A program made the position numbers and the translations under genes. A DNA stretch of 17,064 bases. Source: Chthoniobacterales bacterium (GTDB taxonomy: Bacteria > Verrucomicrobiota > Verrucomicrobiia > Chthoniobacterales > UBA10450). The stretch spans positions 1-17,064 of the forward strand of contig JAICXG010000033.1 of the NCBI GenBank assembly GCA_025980625.1, read 5' to 3'. Positions 7,343-17,064 of this stretch are shown piece after piece. Under the pieces are notes generated by a model. That model did not search any database, was not told where the DNA came from, and worked only from the letters and a program-made list of their open reading frames with translations. Numbering within the stretch: position 1 is the first letter of the stretch; every line of letters begins with the position of its first letter.

Positions 7343-7370
7343 GGCTCGATGGCTATCGGGCTTAATTTTT
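7343..7370 (+). terminator. possible intrinsic terminator/attenuator between rplJ and rplL
   Basis: GGCTCGAT (7343-7350) pairs with ATCGGGCT (7355-7362) around a GGCT loop, with two G-U pairs, and is followed by TAATTTTT (7363-7370). This fits a moderate-strength intrinsic terminator or an attenuator that reduces readthrough into rplL, which has a strong ribosome binding site 25 bases further on. The A residues inside the U tract make it weaker than the 8017-8073 example. Confidence 0.4.
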
Positions 7371-7407
7371 CGGAGGCTTCCGGGAGCGGCAATTGGAGGA
7401 AAATAAA

Positions 7408-7797
7408 ATGGCAGACATGGACACATTGGTGGAGCAACTCAGCGGGCTGACCGTTCTGGAGATTGCTGGATTGGTCAAGCAACTCGAAGAAAAATGGGGC
7501 GTGAGCGCAGCGGCTCCCGTCGCGGTGGCGGCAGCGCCCGCGGCCGGCGGTGGCGCGGCAGCGGCTCCCGCAGCCGAAGAGAAAACCACCTTCGACGTTA
7601 TCCTGAAGGAAATGGGTGCGAACAAGATCGGCGTGATCAAGGAAGTGCGCGCGGCCGTCCCGGGCCTCGGCCTCGCCGAAGCGAAAGCGCTCGTCGAAAG
7701 CGCTCCCAAGCCTCTCAAAGAAGGCGTGACCAAGGAAGAAGCCGAAGAGATCAAGAAGAAGGTCGAAGCGGCCGGCGCCAAGGTCGAGATCAAATAG
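7408..7797 (+). CDS. rplL: 50S ribosomal protein L7/L12
   Basis: A 129-residue L7/L12. The N-terminal dimerisation domain (about 1-33) begins MADMDTLVEQLSGLTVLEIA; an Ala/Pro/Gly-rich hinge spans about 34-57; the C-terminal factor-binding domain (about 58-129) includes ANKIGVIKEVRAAVPGLGLA and ESAPKPLKEGV, the surface that contacts EF-Tu, EF-G and IF2. Multiple dimers sit on L10, so more L12 than other ribosomal proteins is needed. The ATG at 7408 is chosen because GGAGGA at 7395-7400 is correctly spaced and MADM fits the family; the in-frame TTG at 7393 lies within the Shine-Dalgarno. It is followed by two hairpins before rpoB. Confidence 0.97.
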   Translation: MADMDTLVEQLSGLTVLEIAGLVKQLEEKWGVSAAAPVAVAAAPAAGGGAAAAPAAEEKTTFDVILKEMGANKIGVIKEVRAAVPGLGLAEAKALVESAPKPLKEGVTKEEAEEIKKKVEAAGAKVEIK

Positions 7798-7821
7798 CGT
7801 CCCGGCGAATCGCTAAATCAT

Positions 7822-7895
7822 GAATCGTTACATCGGAGGAGAGAGCGGTTGATTGCTGCTCTCCTCCGATTCACGATTCTCGATTCACCATTCAC
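7822..7895. repeat. long inverted repeat plus 7-bp tandem units downstream of rplL
   Basis: ATCGGAGGAGAG (7832-7843) and CTCTCCTCCGAT (7859-7870) form a perfect 12-bp stem; AGC/GCT extends it inward past a bulged G, and GAATCGT (7822-7828) with ACGATTC (7873-7879) extends it outward past a small internal loop. The distal arm runs into four tandem 7-base units related to GATTCAC (7868-7895). There is no T tract, so it is not a terminator. In RNA a stem this long would be a candidate RNase III substrate; the tandem units suggest it arose from a repeat element. Confidence 0.55.
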
Positions 7896-8016
7896 AACTC
7901 CGTAGAGAAACCCCTTGCGGCTGCCGGGGTGTCGTGAATATTGAGGCTCACTTTTCCGAGGACCAAGCTCAGCGCGCAGTATTTTTACCTCGCTCTCGCA
8001 GGCAGCATCCAAGATT

Positions 8017-8073
8017 GGCAACAAAACGGTGGAGGTCAGTTTGACAGACCGCCGTTTTGCTGCCACTTTTTTT
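8017..8073 (+). terminator. strong intrinsic terminator between rplL and rpoB
   Basis: GGCA (8017-8020) and CAAAACGGTGG (8022-8032) pair with CCGCCGTTTTG (8049-8059) and TGCC (8061-8064), with one A-C mismatch and one G-U pair, capped by GTC/GAC around AGTTT. Two bases later comes a run of seven T (8067-8073). This is a textbook Rho-independent terminator on the plus strand only, placed about 100 bases before rpoB. Of the 377 bases between rplL and rpoB, the parts outside this and the 7822-7895 repeat show nothing I can name, and I found no convincing promoter after it. Confidence 0.75.
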
Positions 8074-8174
8074 GCCCGCTATTTCCGGAAAAGGCCGTAA
8101 CCCTTCAGATTCCTCGCGATCACGTTCATCCAGGATCGCTGCAGGTTTGAGCATGGAGATTGGTGTCACCATTT

Positions 8175-11100
8175 ATGTCAGAGCGTAATGCAACAGAACG
8201 TATCCACTTCGGGACCATCAAGGAAGCAATCGAACCCCCGAACCTGATCGAGGTTCAGCTCAATTCTTACGTCGACTTTCTCCAGAAAGATGTTCCGCCG
8301 AGCAAACGCAAAAACACCGGCTTGCAGACGGTCTTCAAGGAAGTTTTCCCAATCGAGAGCTATGACGAAAAGGCGGTTCTCGATTTCAGTCATTACGAGA
8401 TCGGCGAGCCGAAACTGACCGCGCTCGAAGCCCAGCGCGAAGGGCAGACCTTTTCGGCGCCGCTTCATGTCACTTTCCAACTCAAGGAAGAGAAGGGCAC
8501 GAAAGAGGAAAAGGTTTACATGGGCGAGATCCCGCTCATGACTCCGTCGGGCACGTTTGTGATCAACGGCGCCGAGCGCGTCGTCGTTAGCCAGCTCCAT
8601 CGTTCGCCGGGCATTGCCTTTGAGTCGAGCATCCACCTCAACGGGAAGGTGCTTTACAGCTTCCGCATCATTCCCGACCGCGGCTCTTGGATCGAGGTGC
8701 AATTCGACACCAGCGATCTGCTCTACATCTACCTCGATCGGCGCAAACGGCGTCGGAAATTCCTCGCCACGACTTTCCTTCGCGCGCTCGGTTACGGCTC
8801 GGATGAGGAAGTGATCAAGCTTTTTTACACGATCGAGAACTTGAAGCTGAGCGAGAAGCTCGACGAAGAGAACCTCGCGACCAAGGTGCTGACCGCCGAT
8901 GTGCTCGATGGCGAAGTGACCGTTGCGCGCGCGTTCGAGCCGCTCACCCTCGCCGCCGTGCGCCAGATCATGGCGCTCGGGACCAAGGAGGTGAAGGTGA
9001 TCGACATTTCGCACGATGACACGGTCGTGAAAGCGCTAAAGAAGGATCCCGCACACGACCAGGAAGAAGCGCTCAAGGATATTTATCGCAAGTTGCGGCC
9101 CGGCGATCCGCCGACAGTCGCGAACGCCCGCGCACTGCTCAAGCGGCTCTTCTTCGATCCAAAAAAATACGACCTCGGGCGCGTGGGTCGTTACAAGATC
9201 AACCAGAAGCTTGGCATAGATGTCGATCTAAATGAGCGCATCCTGACCGACCGCGATTTCATTGCCGCGATCAAGTATCTCATCAACCTCCGTCGCGGCG
9301 AAGGGACACTCGACGACATCGATCACCTCGGCAGCCGCCGCGTTCGCACAGTGGGCGAGTTGCTTGCTAACCAATGCCGCGTCGGCCTCGCCCGCACCGA
9401 GCGTTTGGTGAAAGAGCGGATGACGCTCTTCGACGTGAACATCGATGGCATGACGCCACAAAAGCTGATCAACCCGAAAGCGCTCAGTGCAGTCGTGCGG
9501 GACTTCTTCGGTCGCTCGCAGCTTTCGCAGTTCATGGACCAGACGAATCCGCTCGCCGAGTTGACGCACAAGCGCCGTCTCTCCGCTCTCGGGCCCGGAG
9601 GTCTTTCCCGCGATCGTGCCGGTTTCGAAGTGCGCGACGTCCATCCGTCGCATTACGGTCGCATTTGCCCCATCGAGACTCCGGAAGGTCCTAACATCGG
9701 CCTCATCAGCTCGATGTCGACCTTTGCCCGGATCAACGAATTCGGGTTTATCGAAACGCCTTACCGCAAAGTCGAGAACGGCCGCGTCGCCGATCGGGTC
9801 GATTATCTTACCGGCGACCGCGAAGAAAACTTCATCGTCGCGCAGGCTAACGCCCCGATGGATGACAAAGGGCGCTTCACTGGCGAAAAAGTTTCGGTCC
9901 GCTATCGCGGCGACTTTCTCGAAGTCGAGCCCTCCAAAGTCCACTACATGGATGTCTCGCCGAAGCAGCTCGTATCTGTCGCGGCGGGTCTCATCCCGTT
10001 CCTCGAACACGACGACGCGAACCGCGCGCTAATGGGTTCAAACATGCAGCGCCAGGGCGTGCCGCTGATTGTTTCCGAAGCGCCGCTCGTCGGCACGGGC
10101 CTTGAGTCGAAAGTGGCGCGTGACTCGCGCGCAGTTGCGGTTGCAGTTGATTCCGGCCGCGTCGCTTCCGTGACTGCCGACCAGATCGTCGTGACGAAAG
10201 ATGGCGAGATGCCGGAGAGTCGCAAGAAATTGAAAAGCGATCACGAAGCCGGGATCCACGTTTACGAACTGCGCAAGTTCATGCGTTCGAACGCCGGGAC
10301 GTGCGTGAACCAGAAACCGATCGTGAAGAAAGGCCAGCATGTAAAGAAGGGCCAGGTCATCGCCGACGGTCCGAACACCGATCATGGCGAACTGGCTCTT
10401 GGTCGCAATGTGCTCGTCGCGTTCATGCCTTGGAACGGTTATAACTTCGAAGACGCCATCATGATTTCGGAGAAGGTGGTGAAGGAAGACATTTACACTT
10501 CCATTCATATCGACGAGTTCGAGATCGGCGCGCGTGACACCAAGCTCGGCCCGGAGGAAATAACTCGTGACATTCCCAATGTGAGCGAGGAAGCGCTTCG
10601 TAACCTTGGCCCGGACGGAGTTATTCGGATCGGCGCGGAAGTTAAGCCGGGCGATATCCTTGTCGGTAAGATCACTCCCAAGAGTGAGACTGAGCTTGCC
10701 CCGGAGGAACGCCTCCTCCGCGCGATCTTCGGTGAAAAAGCAGCCGACGTAAAAGACACCTCACTCACGGTTCCATCGGGCACCTATGGCATCGTGATGG
10801 ACGTGAAAGTATCCTCGCGCCATGAAACTCAGCGCGAGAAACTCACGCCTGCCGAAACCAAGCGGCAGCTCAAAGCAATCGCGGAAGAAAATCGCAAGAA
10901 GAAAGATGAGTTGACCGAGCAACTCACCGACTCGCTCTCCAACGTCTTGTTAGGCGAAAAGATCCCGCTCGATGTGGTCAATGCCCAGACCGGCGAGATC
11001 ATCATCCCAGCCAATCGCAAGATTACCAAGACTCTCCTTCGCAAGCTGGCGATTGCGCACGATCACATTGAGATCGATCCCTCACCGATCCGGAACAAGA

Positions 11101-11984
11101 TCCGTGAGATCGTAGCGCAGTACGAACACAAGTTCGCCGAGCTCGAGCTGGAGCGGGAACGTTCGATGGATCGGGTCGAGAGCGGCGATGACATCGACCC
11201 GGGCATCATCAAGCAGGTCAAAGTCTTTATCGCGAGCAAGCGCAAGCTAAGTGTCGGCGACAAGATGGCGGGCCGTCACGGTAACAAAGGCGTGGTCGCC
11301 CGAATCGTCCCGGAGGAAGACATGCCGTTTCTGCCCGATGGCACGCCAGTTGAGATTGTCCTTAACCCGTTAGGCGTGCCCAGCCGCATGAACGTCGGCC
11401 AGGTGCTCGAGACGCACCTTGGCGTTGCGGCCAAGGCGCTCGGCTTCAAAGTCGCGACCCCGGTGTTCGATGGGATTGAGGAGACGAAGATCCGCAACTA
11501 CCTCGAAGACGCGAGGAAAATCGACGGCTTCACCTGGGTGCAGGAGAATGGCAAGGCTCGTCTCTTCGATGGGCGCACTGGCGACGCCTTCGATCAGGAA
11601 GTCGTGGTCGGTTACATCTACATGATGAAGCTCGGTCACCTGGTCGCGGATAAGATTCACGCCCGCGCGGTCGGGCCTTACTCGTTAGTCACTCAGCAAC
11701 CGCTCGGTGGCAAGGCGCAGTACGGTGGGCAGCGTTTCGGCGAGATGGAGGTCTGGGCGCTCGAGGCTTACGGCGCGGCTTACACCTTGCAAGAGTTATT
11801 GACGGTGAAGTCAGACGACGTCCAGGGGCGCACCCGCATCTACGAGTCGATCGTGAAAGGCGATAACTCGCTCGAGGCGGGGACACCGGAATCTTTCAAT
11901 GTTTTAATCAAGGAAATGCAATCGTTAGGCCTGGATGTCAAAGTCGGCGGCCAGGCGCCGAGCTTCCTCGAGAATGTCGCCTGA
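8175..11984 (+). CDS. rpoB: DNA-directed RNA polymerase subunit beta
   Basis: A 1269-residue beta subunit. Landmarks are the N-terminal EPPNLIEVQLNSYVDFLQ, the rifampicin pocket FFGRSQLSQFMDQTNPLAEL with THKRRLSALGPGGL (D455, H465 and S470 align with E. coli 516, 526 and 531, all in the sensitive state), PIETPEGPNIGLISS, the MPWNGYNFEDAIMISE block, GRHGNKG (about 1033-1039) near the active site, and the C-terminal YGGQRFGEMEVWALEAYGA that contacts beta prime. The ATG at 8175 is favoured because MSERNATERIHFGTIKEAIE fits the family and GGTG at 8162-8165 is nine bases upstream; GTG 8163 or TTG 8160 would add only four or five residues. A strong terminator precedes the gene, so it depends on readthrough or an unseen promoter. 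Confidence 0.98.
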   Translation: MSERNATERIHFGTIKEAIEPPNLIEVQLNSYVDFLQKDVPPSKRKNTGLQTVFKEVFPIESYDEKAVLDFSHYEIGEPKLTALEAQREGQTFSAPLHVTFQLKEEKGTKEEKVYMGEIPLMTPSGTFVINGAERVVVSQLHRSPGIAFESSIHLNGKVLYSFRIIPDRGSWIEVQFDTSDLLYIYLDRRKRRRKFLATTFLRALGYGSDEEVIKLFYTIENLKLSEKLDEENLATKVLTADVLDGEVTVARAFEPLTLAAVRQIMALGTKEVKVIDISHDDTVVKALKKDPAHDQEEALKDIYRKLRPGDPPTVANARALLKRLFFDPKKYDLGRVGRYKINQKLGIDVDLNERILTDRDFIAAIKYLINLRRGEGTLDDIDHLGSRRVRTVGELLANQCRVGLARTERLVKERMTLFDVNIDGMTPQKLINPKALSAVVRDFFGRSQLSQFMDQTNPLAELTHKRRLSALGPGGLSRDRAGFEVRDVHPSHYGRICPIETPEGPNIGLISSMSTFARINEFGFIETPYRKVENGRVADRVDYLTGDREENFIVAQANAPMDDKGRFTGEKVSVRYRGDFLEVEPSKVHYMDVSPKQLVSVAAGLIPFLEHDDANRALMGSNMQRQGVPLIVSEAPLVGTGLESKVARDSRAVAVAVDSGRVASVTADQIVVTKDGEMPESRKKLKSDHEAGIHVYELRKFMRSNAGTCVNQKPIVKKGQHVKKGQVIADGPNTDHGELALGRNVLVAFMPWNGYNFEDAIMISEKVVKEDIYTSIHIDEFEIGARDTKLGPEEITRDIPNVSEEALRNLGPDGVIRIGAEVKPGDILVGKITPKSETELAPEERLLRAIFGEKAADVKDTSLTVPSGTYGIVMDVKVSSRHETQREKLTPAETKRQLKAIAEENRKKKDELTEQLTDSLSNVLLGEKIPLDVVNAQTGEIIIPANRKITKTLLRKLAIAHDHIEIDPSPIRNKIREIVAQYEHKFAELELERERSMDRVESGDDIDPGIIKQVKVFIASKRKLSVGDKMAGRHGNKGVVARIVPEEDMPFLPDGTPVEIVLNPLGVPSRMNVGQVLETHLGVAAKALGFKVATPVFDGIEETKIRNYLEDARKIDGFTWVQENGKARLFDGRTGDAFDQEVVVGYIYMMKLGHLVADKIHARAVGPYSLVTQQPLGGKAQYGGQRFGEMEVWALEAYGAAYTLQELLTVKSDDVQGRTRIYESIVKGDNSLEAGTPESFNVLIKEMQSLGLDVKVGGQAPSFLENVA

Positions 11985-11992
11985 GACCAATG

Positions 11993-12077
11993 CGTCATGC
12001 CCAGCGTAGCCGAGACATCCCGCGGCGGTACCTTAAAGGTCTCGCAACGGGATCCCTCGACTTTGCTCGGGATGACG
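11993..12077. repeat. 85-bp imperfect palindromic element between rpoB and rpoC
   Basis: The 30-base arms 11993-12022 and 12048-12077 match in about 23 of 30 positions when one is reverse-complemented: the outer ends are CGTCAT and ATGACG and the inner ends are ATCCCG and CGGGAT. The centre contains the near-palindrome ACCTTAAAGGT. Arms with CGTCATCCCGAGC and TCGAGGGATCCC resemble a palindromic repeat found between genes in many environmental bacteria, so this is probably a mobile or formerly mobile non-coding element. It fills most of the 130-base gap; the remaining 37 bases before rpoC are AT-rich with no clear Shine-Dalgarno. Confidence 0.6.
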
Positions 12078-12114
12078 AGCGTGGGAAATTTTAGAAATCA
12101 AGTTTACAACATTT

Positions 12115-16239
<4,125 letters not shown>

Positions 16240-16249
16240 CCGATGCGGA

Positions 16250-16316
16250 GGAGTGTTGGAGTAATGGAGTAATGCGCGACCGAAAAGGCCCATCACTCCA
16301 AAACTCCATTACTCCA
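16250..16316. repeat. symmetrical array of 8-base GGAGTNNT units after rpoC
   Basis: Three direct units GGAGTGTT, GGAGTAAT, GGAGTAAT (16250-16273) face a set of complementary units that includes ACTCCATTACTCCA (16303-16316); TGGAGTAATGGAGT (16257-16270) is its perfect 14-base inverted partner, with a 32-base loop. Only TTT follows, so terminator function for rpoC would be weak. The element begins 10 bases after the rpoC stop and ends 14 bases before the adenosyltransferase ATG. Confidence 0.55.
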
Positions 16317-16330
16317 TTTGCCCACCGCTG

Positions 16331-16864
16331 ATGTCCATCGCGACCAAAACTGGCGACACGGGCGAGACTTCGCTCATGTACGGGAGGCGCGTGTCGAAGA
16401 ACGATCGACGGGTCGAAGCTTGCGGCTCGGTCGATGAAATCAACGCCGCACTCGGGATCGCCCGCGCGACTGGAGCCAATCGCGCGATCGCCGAACAGAT
16501 TCTCACAATCCAGAAGGAACTTGTTGTTGTTATGGGCGAACTTGCGACCGCGTCAGAAGATTTGGAGCGCTTCCAAAAGGATGGCTTCCATTTGACCACG
16601 ACCGAAATGGTCGATCGCCTGACTCAGGCAATCGATGAACTGGAGAAGGACAAAAACTTATACGGAAAAGGCTGGGCCATGCCCGGGAATACGCCGCTTG
16701 GCGCCGCGCTCGATTTCGCGCGCACCGTCTGTCGTCGCGCGGAGCGTCGCGTCGCAGTCTTAAAGCAGGATGGAAAGTTTAACCCAGAGATTCTCCGCTA
16801 TCTGAACCGTCTCTCCGATCTTTGCTGGCTGCTCGCGCGCTTTGTCGAAAAGCATCCGGCTTAG
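16331..16864 (+). CDS. cob(I)yrinic acid a,c-diamide / cob(I)alamin adenosyltransferase, PduO type
   Basis: A 177-residue PduO-family ATP:corrinoid adenosyltransferase, which moves the 5'-deoxyadenosyl group of ATP to the cobalt of cob(I)alamin to make coenzyme B12. The ATP-binding N-terminus TKTGDTGETSLMYGRRVSK (5-23), the helix motif RTVCRRAERRV (131-141, with R135, R136, E138, R139) and YLNRLSDLCWLLAR (157-170, with N159) are all present; these residues line the trimer-interface active site in the human and Lactobacillus enzymes. The usual PGG motif reads PGN here (118-120). The ATG at 16331 fits the family start MSIATKTGD, but no Shine-Dalgarno is present. It follows rpoC after a 91-base gap with a palindrome and may be co-transcribed; the function is unrelated to transcription. 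Confidence 0.93.
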   Translation: MSIATKTGDTGETSLMYGRRVSKNDRRVEACGSVDEINAALGIARATGANRAIAEQILTIQKELVVVMGELATASEDLERFQKDGFHLTTTEMVDRLTQAIDELEKDKNLYGKGWAMPGNTPLGAALDFARTVCRRAERRVAVLKQDGKFNPEILRYLNRLSDLCWLLARFVEKHPA

Positions 16865-16931
16865 CGAATCGCCATCTGCCGAGACAGCGCTGATGTCAAC
16901 GGTGGGTCCACCCGATTGTTCCGCGCGCTCA

Positions 16932-16970
16932 GCAATTAAAATAGAAAGGGCGGACCTGGCGGCCCGCCCT
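16932..16970 (-). terminator. intrinsic terminator for the minus-strand gene at the right edge
   Basis: AGGGCGG (16947-16953) and CCGCCCT (16964-16970) form a 7-bp GC-rich stem around a 10-base loop. Read on the minus strand, the stem is followed by TTCTATTTTAATT, a good U-rich tract, so it terminates transcription of the PilC/GspF-type gene that ends at 16996. Read on the plus strand it is followed by CCCTTT and could stop the adenosyltransferase transcript weakly. Confidence 0.55.
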
Positions 16971-16995
16971 CCCTTTCCGTTTGAGCAGCTTCTCC

Positions 16996-17064
16996 CTAGC
17001 TTTTGCTCTGCGAAACTACTTCGTTCAGCTTGAAGATTGGCAGGAACATCGCGATCACGATGCC
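16996..17064 (-). CDS. C-terminal end of a probable PilC/GspF-type inner-membrane protein, partial
   Basis: The minus-strand frame is open from the window edge to a TAG at 16998-16996, giving 22 residues that begin GIVIAMFLPIFKLNEVV. The pattern of a hydrophobic helix with the MFLPIFKL end is typical of the C-terminus of type IV pilus PilC / type II secretion GspF membrane proteins, in which this last membrane span ends just before the stop. A terminator follows at 16970-16932. The fragment is short, so the assignment is by pattern only; the rest of the gene is to the right of the window. Confidence 0.55.
   Translation of the reverse strand, partial: GIVIAMFLPIFKLNEVVSQSKS

Noticed and set aside
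7393..7407. TTG start for rplL
   Set aside because: The TTG lies within the GGAGGA ribosome binding site of the ATG at 7408, which gives the standard L7/L12 N-terminus.
7853..8044. 63-residue ORF between rplL and rpoB
   Set aside because: It consists of the hairpin arm and tandem repeat units and runs into the terminator; it is a translation of repeat DNA.
8072..8100. Possible rpoB promoter (TTGCCC with CGTAAC at 18 bases)
   Set aside because: Only four and three matches to the consensus with a long spacer; too weak to call, although a promoter here would make sense.

Overview
The window reads as a chromosomal segment of a GC-rich Gram-negative bacterium, most likely a member of the Verrucomicrobiota (PVC group), perhaps a soil Chthoniobacterales/Udaeobacter-like lineage. 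This rests on the RpoB and RpoC sequences (for example FFGRSQLSQFMDQTNP in the rifampicin region and ETINYRTFKPEKGGLFCE near the RpoC N-terminus), on the RND efflux pump that implies an outer membrane, and on the style of the intergenic palindromes. The taxon is an inference from remembered family sequences, not from a search.

Layout. (1) 1-4321, plus strand: the 3' part of a Cu(I)/Ag(I) efflux operon, with a CusB-type adaptor (5' end outside the window), a complete CusA-type RND pump, and a previously uncounted 29-residue single-span membrane protein whose start overlaps the cusA stop. (2) 4322-5781: a small, probably secreted Cys-rich protein and a zinc-dependent medium-chain alcohol dehydrogenase, both on the minus strand. 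(3) 5908-16239, plus strand: rplA, rplJ, rplL, rpoB, rpoC, behind a TTGACA promoter and a structured leader. The usual upstream partners secE, nusG and rplK are missing. (4) 16331-16864: a PduO-type cob(I)alamin adenosyltransferase. (5) 16996-17064, minus strand: the last 22 residues of a PilC/GspF-type inner-membrane protein, with its terminator in front of the adenosyltransferase end.

How it works together. CusB and CusA form the periplasmic-adaptor and inner-membrane parts of a tripartite pump (the outer-membrane CusC would lie to the left); the tiny membrane protein may be an accessory of that pump. rplA-rplJ-rplL supply the L1 stalk and the L10/L12 stalk of the ribosome, and rpoB-rpoC supply the two large RNA polymerase subunits. 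Between rplL and rpoB there is a long hairpin and then a textbook intrinsic terminator with seven U residues, a good candidate for the attenuator that sets polymerase output below ribosomal protein output.

Two signals are not explained by the genes. First, every gap of 90 bases or more from rplJ to the adenosyltransferase gene carries a different palindromic repeat (7273-7325, 7822-7895, 11993-12077, 16250-16316). Second, the octamer CGTTAGGC occurs nine times (seven on plus, two on minus), plus two TGTTAGGC, against about 0.5 expected, in coding sequence in two frames, in an intergenic region, and across a stop codon.
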